64,000 bases of DNA from Novosphingobium silvae (GTDB lineage: Bacteria > Pseudomonadota > Alphaproteobacteria > Sphingomonadales > Sphingomonadaceae), in assembly GCF_009856825.1 (NCBI RefSeq), contig NZ_WVTD01000002.1, positions 124,001-188,000 on the forward strand, written 5' to 3'. The translations under genes were made by a program, and so were the position numbers. The stretch's first letter is position 1. Each line of letters begins with the position of its first letter. Below, in pieces: positions 1-10,606 of the stretch. Below the pieces are notes generated by a model, which saw only the letters and a program-made list of their open reading frames with translations, was not told the DNA's origin and ran no database searches.

Positions 1-1497
1 GTCTGCAACGTCCTTCCTCGCTTCGGCAACGAAGTCATCATAATCTTCGTCAAGCGGGAGTCCGATGGCAGACACCTCCACGTGGCCCTTGCGGTTCGCA
101 GCAACGGATACGACGCCGTTGAAGGCGAGGCGGCGGCGCATGGCCATCGCTTCCCCATCGGCGGGTGCGATGATGTCACCATCCAGCACGAGACGCCCCG
201 AACGAACCTCGCCGAACTTGCCGGCATGGCCCGGCGCCAGCCTCACGAGATCGCCATTCTTCTGAAAGACGGCCGTGGGGATCCCGGAGCCCAGGCCCAA
301 CCTCGCCTGCTCCTTCATGTGTCGGATTTCCCCGTGCACGGGCAGCAGTATCTGCGGCCGGAGCCAACCGTAAAGCGCTTCCAGTTCAGGCCGGCCCGGA
401 TGGCCCGAGACATGGATCGGACTCTGGCGGTCCGTCACGATGACGATCCCGGCCTCTGCAAGACGGTTCTGGATCCGACCGATCTGGATTTCATTGCCCG
501 GGATCTGGCGGCTCGAAAACAGCACCACATCGCCGCGCTCAAGCTTGATCGGGTGATTGCCCTCGGCAATGCGCGCCAACGCGGCTCGAGGTTCGCCCTG
601 CCCCCCGGTGGCTACGATCAGGACATCTCCTCGCGGCAGGTCCATCGCGGTGTCCGCATCGATGACGTTGGGCAGGTCCGAAAGATAGCCACAGGATTTA
701 CCCACCGCGATGATGCGATCGAGCGAACGTCCGGCGACGCACAGCTGGCGCCCTGTCTTCCTCGCAACGTCGCCAAGCGTTTGAAGGCGCGCGACGTTGG
801 AGGCAAAGGTGGTCACAACGACACGCCGGCCCTTGTGCCGCCCTACCTCCTCCAGCAAACCACGATAAACTTCGCCTTCAGAACCTGACGCCTCCGGATT
901 GAAGACGTTCGTGGAATCGCAGACGAGCGCGAGAACACCCTCGTCGCCGATGGCAGACAACTCGGCCTTTGTTGCCGGAGTTCCGACCTGCGGCTCGTCA
1001 TCGAGCTTCCAGTCTCCGGTATGGAAAATCCGTCCGAACGGCGTGCCGATCAACAGTGCGTTGCCTTCCGCGATCGAATGCGCAAGCGGCACGTAACGGA
1101 TTTCGAAGGGGCCGATCTGGAAGTTCTCCAGATCGTCGACGACGATCAGTTCGACCTTGTCGAGAATGCCGGCCTCTTCCAGCTTGGCCGCGACGAGCTT
1201 GGCAGTGAAAGGGGTCGCATAGAGAGGTACGTCAAGGTCCTCTGCGAAGTACGGCACGGCCCCGATGTGGTCTTCATGCGCATGGGTCAGGACGATCCCG
1301 AGCAGGTTCTCACGCTCATTCTCGATAAACTCGAGATCGGCGAAAACGAGATCCACGCCCGGATACTCGTTGCCCGAGAAGGTCATTCCAAGATCGACCA
1401 TCAGCCACTTGCCCTGACAGCCATAAAGATTGACGTTCATGCCGATCTCGCCCGAGCCGCCGAGGGCACAGAACAGCAGTTCATTTCCTGGAATCAC
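1..1497 (-). CDS. rnj: Ribonuclease J (3' end outside window)
   Basis: Metallo-beta-lactamase/beta-CASP ribonuclease acting in mRNA decay and rRNA maturation in the cytoplasm. From the GTG at 1497 the protein reads into a conserved N-terminus with [10 protein letters not shown], then the zinc motif H-x-H-x-D-H at residues 72-77 (THAHEDH). Later come [13 protein letters not shown] and the beta-CASP stretch [11 protein letters not shown]. 499 codons are present and the family is about 550, so only the C-terminal tail is missing. The GTG start overlaps the coaX stop (GTGA), indicating translational coupling at the end of the nuo-birA-coaX run. The family call is secure; the start is inferred from the overlap and N-terminal conservation. 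Confidence 0.93.
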   Translation of the reverse strand, partial: MIPGNELLFCALGGSGEIGMNVNLYGCQGKWLMVDLGMTFSGNEYPGVDLVFADLEFIENERENLLGIVLTHAHEDHIGAVPYFAEDLDVPLYATPFTAKLVAAKLEEAGILDKVELIVVDDLENFQIGPFEIRYVPLAHSIAEGNALLIGTPFGRIFHTGDWKLDDEPQVGTPATKAELSAIGDEGVLALVCDSTNVFNPEASGSEGEVYRGLLEEVGRHKGRRVVVTTFASNVARLQTLGDVARKTGRQLCVAGRSLDRIIAVGKSCGYLSDLPNVIDADTAMDLPRGDVLIVATGGQGEPRAALARIAEGNHPIKLERGDVVLFSSRQIPGNEIQIGRIQNRLAEAGIVIVTDRQSPIHVSGHPGRPELEALYGWLRPQILLPVHGEIRHMKEQARLGLGSGIPTAVFQKNGDLVRLAPGHAGKFGEVRSGRLVLDGDIIAPADGEAMAMRRRLAFNGVVSVAANRKGHVEVSAIGLPLDEDYDDFVAEARKDVAD

Positions 1498-2273
1498 TTA
1501 GATGCGGCCCTTTGCGCAAGAATAGCGAGACCATCGATCGTGAGGTCCGCGTCAACGGCATCGAAAATGTCGGTGGCCTCGTGGAACAGCACAGCCAGCC
1601 CTCCCGTGGCAATGACCTTTGCCGGGCGACCGATCTCGGCGCGGATGCGCGCAATCAGCCCTTCCATCATCGCCACATAACCCCAGAAGACCCCTATCAG
1701 CATCTGATCTTCGGTGTTGCGCCCCACGACGCCAGTGGTCTTTGGGATCTCGATCGCTATGCGCGGGAGCTTGGCCGTGTTTCCGACCAATGCATCGAGC
1801 GAGAGGTTTAGCCCCGGCGCGATGATTCCGCCCTTGTACGCCCCGTTGAAATCGATGACGTCGAACGTCGTCGCGGTACCGAAATCGACCACGATGAGGT
1901 CGCCGGAATGTTTCGCATGGGCAGCAATGGCATTCACCGCGCGGTCGGTTCCGAGGGACCGTGGCTCATCCACATCGATATCGATACCGAAAGCCGCCGC
2001 GCCCTGTCCAGCGATCAGGGGTTCCACGTTGAAGTAGTGCCGCGAAAGAATTTCAAGGTTGTGAAGCGCCCGGGGCACCACCGTCGAGATGATGATTTGA
2101 TCGACTTCTTCCGCCCTCACCCCGCGGATCGCCAGGAGTTGCATCAGCCATACGGCATACTCGTCGCCCGTCCGCCGCGGATCAGTGGCGATGCGCCACC
2201 GCCCTCGAATGGCTTGGCCATCCAGGAGCGCAAATACGACGTTAGTGTTGCCGGCATCAATGGCGAGCAGCAT
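1494..2273 (-). CDS. coaX: Type III pantothenate kinase
   Basis: First enzyme of CoA synthesis: phosphorylates pantothenate with ATP; type III enzymes belong to the ASKHA fold and typically need a monovalent cation. Seen: the phosphate-1 motif DAGNTN at residues 6-11, the substrate/ribose region GTDRAVN near residue 108, and DFGTAT near residue 125. The 259-residue length is normal for CoaX. It lies 22 nt downstream of birA and overlaps the RNase J start by 4 nt. The birA-coaX-rnj order behind nuoN is one I recall from related alphaproteobacteria, and it also fits the biotin/CoA cofactor theme. Confidence 0.95.
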   Translation of the reverse strand: MLLAIDAGNTNVVFALLDGQAIRGRWRIATDPRRTGDEYAVWLMQLLAIRGVRAEEVDQIIISTVVPRALHNLEILSRHYFNVEPLIAGQGAAAFGIDIDVDEPRSLGTDRAVNAIAAHAKHSGDLIVVDFGTATTFDVIDFNGAYKGGIIAPGLNLSLDALVGNTAKLPRIAIEIPKTTGVVGRNTEDQMLIGVFWGYVAMMEGLIARIRAEIGRPAKVIATGGLAVLFHEATDIFDAVDADLTIDGLAILAQRAASK

Positions 2274-2295
2274 GGGCTTTCCCGTTCCTTGTTAC

Positions 2296-3012
2296 TCAGG
2301 CATCTGCAAGCAGCACGTCACCGGCATGAATGGTCCGGATCATCCCGTCCGAAACGAGAAGACGAAGGTTCCCGTCATCTGCCAGACCCGCGAATGTACC
2401 CTGCACTGCGCTTTCGCCGGGCGGAAGAACAGTCAGGGGTGTTCCCACAGGATGCGCGGCACTGTGCCAGCGACGCAGGAGTGGAGCAAGGCCAGCAGTG
2501 CGCCAGCGTGCCAGTTCGGTCTGGAAAGTGTCCGCCAGTGCCTCTGCAAAAGCATTCCGCTCCGGTGCTGGCCCGAACTCCGACAGGGCAGCAACCTGCC
2601 GCCCCGGCACGTCCGGAGAGTTCGCAAGGTTCACGCCGATACCGATCACGACGACGTCGCGGACCGCTTCGAGCAGAACACCGCCCACTTTGCACGCACC
2701 GATGAGGAGGTCGTTCGGCCACTTCAACATGAGCGTTGCACCCTCATCCAGGAAGGCGGAAAGCGTAGTGCTTGCCACTATCCCGGACAACAACGCCAGG
2801 CTAGACGTCGGCGGGTCCCCTGGCCCGGGACGAACGACGGTCGATCCCATAAAGTTGCCGTACCCGTCGCTCCAGATACGACCAAGCCGTCCCCTGCCCG
2901 CAGTCTGGCGGTCCGTCACCAACCAGTCGCCCTCGGACAGGTACTCTCCCTCAGCTATCCGGCTCTTGAGATCGGCGTTGGTCGATCCGGTCTCCTCAAC
3001 ATACGTGATCAA
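2296..3012 (-). CDS. birA: Biotin--[acetyl-CoA-carboxylase] ligase
   Basis: Activates biotin to biotinyl-AMP and transfers it to carrier proteins such as AccB. The biotin/ATP loop GRGRLGRIW and the KWPND motif are both present, and there is no N-terminal DNA-binding domain, so this is a monofunctional (group I) ligase rather than a BirA repressor. I place the start at the TTG at 3012, which overlaps the nuoN stop (TTGA) and gives the usual ITYVEETGSTN beginning (238 residues). An in-frame GTG at 3063 would instead overlap nuoN by 55 nt. Confidence 0.9.
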   Translation of the reverse strand: MITYVEETGSTNADLKSRIAEGEYLSEGDWLVTDRQTAGRGRLGRIWSDGYGNFMGSTVVRPGPGDPPTSSLALLSGIVASTTLSAFLDEGATLMLKWPNDLLIGACKVGGVLLEAVRDVVVIGIGVNLANSPDVPGRQVAALSEFGPAPERNAFAEALADTFQTELARWRTAGLAPLLRRWHSAAHPVGTPLTVLPPGESAVQGTFAGLADDGNLRLLVSDGMIRTIHAGDVLLADA

Positions 3013-4472
3013 GACGTGAAGAACAGCGCCGTGGCCGCCGTGTCGGTGAGGCCGCTCAGCCACCTGGTCAGCAGATAGCCCAGCGGGGACATGATGAGGC
3101 AGGTCACAACGAGGATAGCCTTGTGCCAGACATCGCTCTCGCCCGTCACCGCGTTCACCGGCTCGTCAAAGTAGATGATCTTCACGACCTTGAGATAGTA
3201 GAACGCGCCAATGACCGAAGCCGCGAAGCCGATGAAGGCCAGTGCCATGAGGTCAGCCTCCACTGCTGCCTGAAAAACCAGGAACTTGCCCCAGAAGCCG
3301 AAAAGTGGCGGAATGCCGGCAAGGCTGAACATGACGATAGCAAGGGCAAGGGCAAGCCCGGGCCGCGTCCGCGAAAGACCGCCAAGGGACTGGATGTCCT
3401 CCACGGGTCGGCCTGCTTCATCCTTCAGCATCAGGATTGCGACGAAACCGCCAAGCGACATGGCAACGTAGAGCGCCATATAGAACAGCATAGCGGACGC
3501 GCCCTGCACGTTCGCCGTCGCCAGGCCGACAAGGATGAAGCCGACGTTGTTGATCGACGAATAGGCCATCAGGCGCTTGATGTTCTTCTGCCCGATCGCG
3601 CCCAGCGCACCGACAATGATCGAGGCCAGAGCGATAAAGACGATGATCTGGCGCCATGCAGCGGCCTGGTCGCCAAACGCATCAAGGAGGACGCGCATGG
3701 TGAGCCCCACCGCGGCTACCTTGCCCGATGTTGCGAAGAACGTTGTGACCGGGGTCGGAGCGCCCTCGTAGACGTCCGGCGTCCACATGTGGAAGGGTAC
3801 TGCGCTGATCTTGAATGCCAGACCTGCAAGCATGAATACGATGCCAAAGACCGCACCGTTCGAAAGACCGCCAGCCAACGCAGCATTGATGCCGTCAAAC
3901 GAGGTCGTGCCGGTGAAGCCGTAAGTCAGGCTCATGCCGAACAGCAGGATGCCCGAAGCCAGAGCGCCCAGCACGAAGTACTTCAGGCCCGCTTCGGCGG
4001 AACGACCGTCCGTCCGCACGAACGCGGCCAATACGTACGCGGCAAGCGAATTCATCTCGAGGCCAACGTAAAGCGTCAGAAGATCAGACGCCGACACCAT
4101 CATGCCGCTGCCGAGCGCGGCGAAGACGATCAGGACCGGGAACTCTGCACGCATCGCCGCCGTGCGCTCGAAGAATGCAGGAGCGACCACAAGCGTTACC
4201 GCCGCGGACAGGTAGATCAGGATCTTTGCGTAGCTGGAGAACGCATCTGCCCGGAACTGCCCGAAGAATGCCGACGTATCCGCACCCATGGCTCCTCCGC
4301 AAAGGGCCGGAGCGACAAGGGCGGTGGCACCCACGAGCGCGGCGACCGCAAGGATCGAAATAAGGCGACTTGCCTTGTCTCCGCCCCAGGCAGCGAGGAG
4401 AAGCAGGATCAGACCTGCGATGCTTAGCGTTTCTTCCGGCGCGATGAGGCGCAGGGAGTGCGACCAATCCAT
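3009..4472 (-). CDS. nuoN: NADH-quinone oxidoreductase subunit N
   Basis: Antiporter-like proton-pumping membrane subunit of complex I (ND2 homologue), 487 residues and about 14 hydrophobic segments. The conserved charged features of the Mrp-antiporter fold are visible, for example the segment LKYFVLGALASG and the region around FHMWTPDVYEGAPTPVT, and KRLMAYSSINNVGF further on. Its ATG overlaps the nuoM stop by one base (TAATG) and its own stop overlaps the birA TTG start. It is the last structural nuo gene in the operon. Confidence 0.97.
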   Translation of the reverse strand: MDWSHSLRLIAPEETLSIAGLILLLLAAWGGDKASRLISILAVAALVGATALVAPALCGGAMGADTSAFFGQFRADAFSSYAKILIYLSAAVTLVVAPAFFERTAAMRAEFPVLIVFAALGSGMMVSASDLLTLYVGLEMNSLAAYVLAAFVRTDGRSAEAGLKYFVLGALASGILLFGMSLTYGFTGTTSFDGINAALAGGLSNGAVFGIVFMLAGLAFKISAVPFHMWTPDVYEGAPTPVTTFFATSGKVAAVGLTMRVLLDAFGDQAAAWRQIIVFIALASIIVGALGAIGQKNIKRLMAYSSINNVGFILVGLATANVQGASAMLFYMALYVAMSLGGFVAILMLKDEAGRPVEDIQSLGGLSRTRPGLALALAIVMFSLAGIPPLFGFWGKFLVFQAAVEADLMALAFIGFAASVIGAFYYLKVVKIIYFDEPVNAVTGESDVWHKAILVVTCLIMSPLGYLLTRWLSGLTDTAATALFFTS

Positions 4473-6007
4473 TAGTGTGACCCCCCATGCGCAGCGGATT
4501 CTGCATGCGCAGGCTTAGCTTTTCCAGTTGTCGGCGCGCTGTCCCCATGCGGCTTGGCACGAGCCAGGCGAGCATCGAGCGCTGCAATGTCGGCGCGCAT
4601 CGGAGCAATGAAGCTTTCCGGGTACACGCCCATCCACATCACCGCCAGACCGAGCGGCACCACCATGAGCAGTTCGCGCGTGTCGAGGTCAGGCATCGCT
4701 GCCGCATCGGCATTCTTCTGCTCCCCGAACACCACGCGTCGGTAAAGGAAGAGCATGTAGGCTGCGCCGAGAATGATTCCGGTGGTGCCAATCAGCGCCG
4801 CCCACGTCGAGACCTGATAGATACCGCCAAGGCTCAGGAACTCGCCAACGAAACCGCTCGTACCGGGTAGCCCGATCGAGGCCATGGTGAAGAGCAGGAA
4901 GAACAGTGCGTAACGCGGCATGTTGATGGCAAGGCCGCCGTAACGATCAATCTCACGTGTGTGCAAACGATCATAGATGACGCCCACGCACAGGAACAGC
5001 GCGCCCGAGACAAGGCCGTGGCTCAGCATGACCAGCATGGAGCCCTCAAGTCCCTGAACGTTGAAGGCAAACAGACCGAGCGTGACGATCGCCATGTGAG
5101 CCACCGACGAGTAGGCGATCAGCTTCTTCATGTCGTTCTGCACCAGCGCGATGAGCGAGGTGATCACGACCGCAGCCATCGACAGGCCCCACACGAGCGG
5201 CCCGAAGTATGCCGAGGCTTCCGGGAACATGGGCAGCGAGAACCGGATGAAACCGTATCCGCCCATCTTCAGCAACACACCCGCCAGGATGACGGAACCT
5301 GCCGTGGGTGCCTGGACGTGTGCCGCAGGAAGCCAGGTGTGCACCGGCCACATGGGCATCTTCACCGCGAAGCTGGCGAAAAACGCCAGCCAAAGCCATG
5401 TCTGCACCGAAGGCGCGAAGTCATAGGCCATCAGGGTAGGAACGTCCGTGGTACCAGCAGTGTGAACCATCCACAGCATCGCCACCAGCATCAGCACCGA
5501 GCCCAGCAGGGTATAGAGGAAGAACTTGTAGGACGCATAGATGCGATCAGCACCGCCCCAGATCCCGATGATCAGGTACATCGGGATCAGGCCGGCTTCG
5601 AAGAACATATAGAACAGGAAAATGTCCTGCGCCATGAACACGCCGAGCATGAGTGTCTCGACGAGCAGGAAGGCGGCCATGTACTCGCCCACGCGCTTCT
5701 CGATCGACCGGCTTGCCCCGATGCAGATCGGCATCAGGAAAACCGACAGCATGATCAGCAGAAGCGCGATGCCATCGATGCCAAGTGCCCACGAAAAGCC
5801 GGAGAAAATCTCCAGACGTTCCGTGAACTGCCACTGAGCACCGCCGACATCGAAGTTCAACCACAGGACCACGCCGAGTGCAAAGTCCACAAGCGTCGCG
5901 ACGAGCGCCAGAGTGCGCGCTGCCTTCGCTTCAAGGAAGAGACACGCCAGCGCCGCCGCGAGCGGCACTGCCAGCATCAGGCTGAGGATCGGAAAACCAC
6001 TCATCAT
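4472..6007 (-). CDS. nuoM: NADH-quinone oxidoreductase subunit M
   Basis: Second antiporter-like pump subunit of complex I (ND4 homologue), 511 residues. Seen: the signature regions FFEAGLIPMYLIIG, KMPMWPVHTWLPAAHVQAPT and KKLIAYSSVAHM, with multiple transmembrane helices and a hydrophilic C-terminal tail rich in Ala, Gly and His after about residue 490. Two consecutive ATG codons (6007 and 6004) follow the nuoL stop directly, so either may be used. The gene is coupled to nuoN by a one-base overlap. Confidence 0.97.
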   Translation of the reverse strand: MMSGFPILSLMLAVPLAAALACLFLEAKAARTLALVATLVDFALGVVLWLNFDVGGAQWQFTERLEIFSGFSWALGIDGIALLLIMLSVFLMPICIGASRSIEKRVGEYMAAFLLVETLMLGVFMAQDIFLFYMFFEAGLIPMYLIIGIWGGADRIYASYKFFLYTLLGSVLMLVAMLWMVHTAGTTDVPTLMAYDFAPSVQTWLWLAFFASFAVKMPMWPVHTWLPAAHVQAPTAGSVILAGVLLKMGGYGFIRFSLPMFPEASAYFGPLVWGLSMAAVVITSLIALVQNDMKKLIAYSSVAHMAIVTLGLFAFNVQGLEGSMLVMLSHGLVSGALFLCVGVIYDRLHTREIDRYGGLAINMPRYALFFLLFTMASIGLPGTSGFVGEFLSLGGIYQVSTWAALIGTTGIILGAAYMLFLYRRVVFGEQKNADAAAMPDLDTRELLMVVPLGLAVMWMGVYPESFIAPMRADIAALDARLARAKPHGDSAPTTGKAKPAHAESAAHGGSH

Positions 6008-6008
6008 C

Positions 6009-8126
6009 TTATCCCGCGATCACCCAGCTGATGGCGCCGACAAGGCCCAGCAGCATCACAAGAGCATAGCTGTACAGATAGCCCGACTGGACCTTCTGCG
6101 CGTAAGTCGAACCACGAGCGACCACCCACGCGGCACCATCGGGGCCGAACTTGTCGATGACGCCGATATCGAGCACCTTCCAGAACACCTTCCCGAGCCA
6201 AAACGCAGGCTTGACGAAGATATTGTGGTAGAGTTCGTCGAACATCCACTTGCGGTACACGAAGGTGTATACCGGCCCGAGCTGGTCGGCGACCGCCTTC
6301 GGGAAAGAAAGGTTCTTCATGTAGCCGTACCATGCAGTCAGCAGGCCCAGCGCCATGACCGTGAACGGCGCCCACTTCACCCAGGTCGGCACACCGTGCA
6401 TCGCGTGGATCAAGTGCTCGTGGAAGACAAGTGCGCCCTTCCAGAACTCACCCTCTCCATCGGACACGAACGCATGCTCGAAGACGAACCCGGCGGCGAT
6501 CGCGCCAACCGAAAGGAGCAGCAGCGGCAGCAGCATGACAAGGGGACTTTCGTGCGGGTGGTACCCGCCAGTCCCGTCGCCGCGGACGGCGTAGTCCGGG
6601 CCGCGCGATCCGAGATCATGCGGCGCATGCGCATGGTCGTCGTGATGATCCGTGCCTTCGCCCGCGTCTTCCTGCGCCGGAGCACCGTGGCCATGCGCCT
6701 CGTGCTCATGATGACCGTGTGCGTCATGAACGGCGTGCTGGATGTGCTCCGACTGGTTCCAACGCGGCTTCCCAAAGAAAGTAAGGAACACCAAGCGCCA
6801 CGAGTAGAAGCTCGTCATCAGCGCTGCTGCGATGCCCATCCAGAAGGCGAAGGTGCCGACAGAAGTACCCGATCCGAATGCAGCCTCCAGGATGGCGTCC
6901 TTGGAGTAGAAGCCCGCAAAGCCAATGAAGCCCGCGATGCCGACGCCGGTGATGGCAAGAGTACCCGCAGTCATCGTCCAGAACGTGATCGGGATATGCC
7001 TGCGAAGCGCGCCATAGAAGCGCATGTCCTGCTCATGATGCATCGCGTGAATGACCGAGCCCGCACCAAGGAACAGCAACGCCTTGAAGAAGGCATGCGT
7101 GAACAGGTGGAACATGGCGGCGCCATAGGCGCCGACGCCAGTCGCGAAGAACATGTAGCCGAGCTGCGAACAGGTGGAGTAAGCAATTACACGCTTGATG
7201 TCCCACTGCGTGCAGCCGACCGTGGCCGCGAAGAAGCAGGTCGCAGCGCCGATGAACGCGATGAAGTGCATTGCGGTTTCGCTCTGCTCGAACATCGGCG
7301 ACAGGCGGCACACCATGAATACACCGGCGGTGACCATCGTCGCGGCATGGATCAGCGCCGAAACGGGGGTCGGACCTTCCATTGCGTCGGGAAGCCAGGT
7401 GTGCAGACCCAACTGAGCCGATTTGCCCATCGCACCGACGAACAGCAGCAGACAGATCACCGTCATCGTGTCGAACCGCATCCCGAGGAAGCCGATCGTT
7501 GAGCCGGCCATGGATGGGGCGGCCGCCAGGATCTCGGGGATCGACACGGTGCCGAATACCAGGAAGGTTCCGAAGATGCCGAGCATGAAGCCAAGGTCAC
7601 CCACGCGGTTGACGACAAAAGCCTTGATCGCGGCAGCCCCCGCCGAGGGCTTGCGGAACCAGAACCCGATGAGGAGGTACGAGGCCAGGCCCACGCCTTC
7701 CCACCCGAAGAACATCTGCACCAGGTTGTCTGCCGTTACCAGCATGAGCATGGCGAAGGTGAAGAGCGACAGATAGGCGAAGAAGCGAGGCTGATCGGGT
7801 TCCTCGCTCATGTAACCCCACGAGTAGAGGTGCACCAGTGCCGAGACCGAGGTGATGACCACCAGCATGACTGCCGTAAGCGCATCGACCCGCAGCGACC
7901 AGTCGAACACCATGGTACCCGAAGCCACCCACTTCAGCACTGGAACAACCTGCGCCTCAGCCGTCCCGGCCAGGAAGCCGATGAAGATCGGCCAAGAAAG
8001 CGCGCACGCCACGAACAGAGCGCCGGTTGTCACGACCTTCGGGGCGACAAGTCCGAGCGACTTGTTGGCGAACCCTGCAAGGATCGCTGCCAGCAGCGGC
8101 AGGAAGACGATAAGAAGTATAGACAC
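6009..8126 (-). CDS. nuoL: NADH-quinone oxidoreductase subunit L with His-rich loop
   Basis: Largest antiporter-like subunit of complex I (ND5 homologue), with the long lateral helix at its C-terminus; 705 residues. Seen: [53 protein letters not shown] and [20 protein letters not shown]. Between about residues 459 and 503 lies a hydrophilic insertion dominated by His, Asp, Glu and Ala (repeated HGHH/HEHE-type units), between the helices of the pump core and the C-terminal lateral-helix part. This loop is absent from the E. coli protein as I recall it, and may bind metal, but no function is shown by the sequence. Confidence 0.97.
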   Translation of the reverse strand: MSILLIVFLPLLAAILAGFANKSLGLVAPKVVTTGALFVACALSWPIFIGFLAGTAEAQVVPVLKWVASGTMVFDWSLRVDALTAVMLVVITSVSALVHLYSWGYMSEEPDQPRFFAYLSLFTFAMLMLVTADNLVQMFFGWEGVGLASYLLIGFWFRKPSAGAAAIKAFVVNRVGDLGFMLGIFGTFLVFGTVSIPEILAAAPSMAGSTIGFLGMRFDTMTVICLLLFVGAMGKSAQLGLHTWLPDAMEGPTPVSALIHAATMVTAGVFMVCRLSPMFEQSETAMHFIAFIGAATCFFAATVGCTQWDIKRVIAYSTCSQLGYMFFATGVGAYGAAMFHLFTHAFFKALLFLGAGSVIHAMHHEQDMRFYGALRRHIPITFWTMTAGTLAITGVGIAGFIGFAGFYSKDAILEAAFGSGTSVGTFAFWMGIAAALMTSFYSWRLVFLTFFGKPRWNQSEHIQHAVHDAHGHHEHEAHGHGAPAQEDAGEGTDHHDDHAHAPHDLGSRGPDYAVRGDGTGGYHPHESPLVMLLPLLLLSVGAIAAGFVFEHAFVSDGEGEFWKGALVFHEHLIHAMHGVPTWVKWAPFTVMALGLLTAWYGYMKNLSFPKAVADQLGPVYTFVYRKWMFDELYHNIFVKPAFWLGKVFWKVLDIGVIDKFGPDGAAWVVARGSTYAQKVQSGYLYSYALVMLLGLVGAISWVIAG

Positions 8127-8130
8127 GTTC

Positions 8131-8436
8131 TTACCCCTTCATCTGGTTGACGTCGTCAACGGCAATGGTGCCGCGGCCACGATAGTAGATCACGAGGATA
8201 GCGAGCCCCACTGCAGCCTCGCCGGCAGCCACGGTCAGCACGAACATGGCAAAGATCTGGCCAGTGAGGTCATGCAGAAAGGCGCTGAAAGCGACGAGGT
8301 TGATATTCACCGCAAGCAGGATGAGTTCGATCGACATCAGGATGACGATCACGTTCTTGCGGTTGATGAAGATGCCGAGAACACCGAGCACGAAGAGGAT
8401 CGAGCTTACCACGACATAGTGTTCGACGCCGATCAC
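8131..8436 (-). CDS. nuoK: NADH-quinone oxidoreductase subunit K
   Basis: Small membrane subunit of complex I (ND4L homologue), 101 residues with three transmembrane helices. It has the expected beginning [20 protein letters not shown], the conserved glutamates of the proton path in [17 protein letters not shown], and the ending [17 protein letters not shown]. The first codons overlap the nuoJ stop by 4 nt and its stop lies 4 nt before nuoL. Length and motif positions are exactly those of the family. Confidence 0.97.
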   Translation of the reverse strand: MIGVEHYVVVSSILFVLGVLGIFINRKNVIVILMSIELILLAVNINLVAFSAFLHDLTGQIFAMFVLTVAAGEAAVGLAILVIYYRGRGTIAVDDVNQMKG

Positions 8437-9050
8437 AGCTGGACCCCCTTGCCCACTTCGGGCTTGACGTTGACGGTTGCGTCACCCGGCCGGCGCATGT
8501 TCTGCTTGCGGATGTTCTGCCCGCGCGTGTCGGTGCGCTGCCGATGCGTCAGCACGATCGCGCCGATCATGGCAACAAGGAGCACGATGCCCGCAGCTTC
8601 GAACAGGAACAGGTAACGGCTGTACAGCAGCCCACCGACTGCCTCGATGTTGGAGGCGCCTGCAGGCGTTGCCGCGGTGCCGTCCGGCGAGCCAAGCTCC
8701 AGGGCCCCGGCGCGGTAGGCGCCGATGCCAAGCACGATTTCCGCGAGGAGGACAATCGCGACCAGGGCACCGAACGGGAAATACCGGACGAACCCTGCCC
8801 GCAGCGACGCGAAGTCGATGTCCAGCATCATGACGACGAAGAGGAACAACACCGCGACCGCGCCAACATAGACGATGACGAGAAGCATCGCGATGAACTC
8901 CGCCCCGGTAAGAACCATGAGGCCGGCGGCATTGAAGAACGCGAGAATCAGCCAGAGCACTGAGTGCACCGGATTTCGCGCGAGGATGGTGACCGCGCCT
9001 GAGGCGATGGTCAGCACCGCGAAGAGATAGAAGGCGATTACGTGAATCAT
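8433..9050 (-). CDS. nuoJ: NADH-quinone oxidoreductase subunit J
   Basis: Complex I membrane subunit (ND6 homologue), 205 residues with about five transmembrane helices. The N-terminal half has the family pattern [20 protein letters not shown] and [20 protein letters not shown], which includes the helix with a pi-bulge in solved structures. The C-terminus is hydrophilic ([15 protein letters not shown]) as in other alphaproteobacteria. It is coupled to nuoK by a 4-nt overlap and separated from nuoI by 27 nt. Confidence 0.96.
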   Translation of the reverse strand: MIHVIAFYLFAVLTIASGAVTILARNPVHSVLWLILAFFNAAGLMVLTGAEFIAMLLVIVYVGAVAVLFLFVVMMLDIDFASLRAGFVRYFPFGALVAIVLLAEIVLGIGAYRAGALELGSPDGTAATPAGASNIEAVGGLLYSRYLFLFEAAGIVLLVAMIGAIVLTHRQRTDTRGQNIRKQNMRRPGDATVNVKPEVGKGVQL

Positions 9051-9077
9051 GGAGCCCTGTTTCCTTGCGCGCGCCGG

Positions 9078-9563
9078 TTAGCGGTACGGCGCGTCGGCTT
9101 CAAGGTTCGCGGCGATAGCACGCTCCCACTTGTCCCCGTTCGCCAAGAGCTTGGCCTTGTCGTAGAGCAGTTCCTCGCGCGTTTCCGTCGCGTATTCGAG
9201 GTTCGGCCCCTCGACGATGGCATCCACGGGGCAGGCTTCCTGGCAGAAGCCGCAGTAGATGCACTTCGTCATGTCGATGTCGTAGCGCGTAGTGCGACGC
9301 GATCCGTCGATGCGGGGTGCCGCCTCGATGGTAATGGCCTGCGCCGGACAGATCGCTTCGCAAAGCTTGCAAGCGATGCAGCGTTCCTCGCCGTTTGGAT
9401 AACGACGAAGGGCGTGCTCACCACGGAAGCGAGGCGAAAGCGGGTTTTTCTCGAACGGGTAGTTGATCGTTGCCTTGGGCTTGAAGAAGTACTTCAAGGT
9501 CAGCCAATGCGCCTTCACGAACTCCCAGAGCGTGAAGCTCTTGATGAGATATCCGACGGTCAT
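9078..9563 (-). CDS. nuoI: NADH-quinone oxidoreductase subunit I (2x[4Fe-4S])
   Basis: Peripheral-arm subunit carrying clusters N6a and N6b (TYKY homologue), 161 residues. Both ferredoxin-type motifs are intact: [12 protein letters not shown] and [16 protein letters not shown]. The N-terminal amphipathic region [18 protein letters not shown] anchors it to the membrane arm, and [20 protein letters not shown] is the usual linker. It overlaps the nuoH stop by 4 nt. Confidence 0.98.
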   Translation of the reverse strand: MTVGYLIKSFTLWEFVKAHWLTLKYFFKPKATINYPFEKNPLSPRFRGEHALRRYPNGEERCIACKLCEAICPAQAITIEAAPRIDGSRRTTRYDIDMTKCIYCGFCQEACPVDAIVEGPNLEYATETREELLYDKAKLLANGDKWERAIAANLEADAPYR

Positions 9564-10606
9564 GCGAAGTGTCCGATTGCCATGAGGTAGCCGCTGACGA
9601 TCACGACGAACAGCAGCGAGACGGGCAAGAAGACCTTCCAGCCCAGGCGCATCAGTTGGTCATAGCGGTAACGGGGAACCGTCGCCTTGATCCAGCTGAA
9701 TACGAAGAAGAAGAAGAGAACCTTGAGCAGGAACCATACGAATCCAGGGACAAGGTACAGAACAGGAATGTCGAGCGGCGGCAGCCAGCCACCCCAGAAC
9801 AGCGTTGCGTTCAGCGCACACATCAGGAGGACGTTAGCATACTCGCCCAGCCAGTACGCGGCGAAAGCCATCGACGAGTATTCCGTCTGGTACCCGGCGA
9901 CGAGCTCTGATTCCGCTTCCGTGAGATCGAAAGGCGCGCGCTGCGTTTCCGCCAGGCTCGAGATCAGGAACATGACCCACATCGGAAACAGCAACGGATT
10001 TGCCACGAAGCCATTGACGATGCCGAGAACATGACCCTTCTGCGCAAGGACGATACCGTTCATGTTGAACGTACCGGACCAAAGAACAACGCAGATGAGG
10101 ATGAAGCCGATCGAGACTTCATAGCTGATCATCTGTGCCGATGCGCGCATTGCGGAAAAGAACGGGTACTTCGAGTTCGATGCCCAACCGGCCATGATCG
10201 TGCCGTATACGCCCAGCGAACTGATCGCCAGAACATAGAGCAGGCCGATGTTCACGTCTGCCAGGACGGCGCCCGAATTGAACGGGATCACGGCCCAAGC
10301 CATCAGCGCCACAGTGAAAGTCACCACCGGAGCGATCAGGAATATGCCCTTGTTCGCTGCCGAAGGGATGATGGTTTCCTGCAGGAAGACCTTCAGACCA
10401 TCCGCAAACGACTGGAGCAGACCGAAAGGACCGACAACGTTCGGTCCGCGACGAAGCGCCATCGCCGCCCAGATCTTGCGGTCGGCATAGATGATCATTG
10501 CCACGCTGACCATCAGCGGCAGCGCAATCAGAAGGATCCCGCAGACCGTGGCCACGAACCACGCCCACTCGTAGGTCATCCCGAGGGAGAGGAAAAACGA
10601 AGTCAT
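9560..10606 (-). CDS. nuoH: NADH-quinone oxidoreductase subunit H
   Basis: Membrane subunit forming much of the quinone chamber (ND1 homologue), 348 residues, eight or more helices. Seen: [20 protein letters not shown] near residue 45, the [10 protein letters not shown] segment, and the quinone-site loop [20 protein letters not shown] with its conserved acidic residues, followed by [14 protein letters not shown] near the C-terminus. It overlaps both nuoG (4 nt) and nuoI (4 nt). Confidence 0.98.
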   Translation of the reverse strand: MTSFFLSLGMTYEWAWFVATVCGILLIALPLMVSVAMIIYADRKIWAAMALRRGPNVVGPFGLLQSFADGLKVFLQETIIPSAANKGIFLIAPVVTFTVALMAWAVIPFNSGAVLADVNIGLLYVLAISSLGVYGTIMAGWASNSKYPFFSAMRASAQMISYEVSIGFILICVVLWSGTFNMNGIVLAQKGHVLGIVNGFVANPLLFPMWVMFLISSLAETQRAPFDLTEAESELVAGYQTEYSSMAFAAYWLGEYANVLLMCALNATLFWGGWLPPLDIPVLYLVPGFVWFLLKVLFFFFVFSWIKATVPRYRYDQLMRLGWKVFLPVSLLFVVIVSGYLMAIGHFA

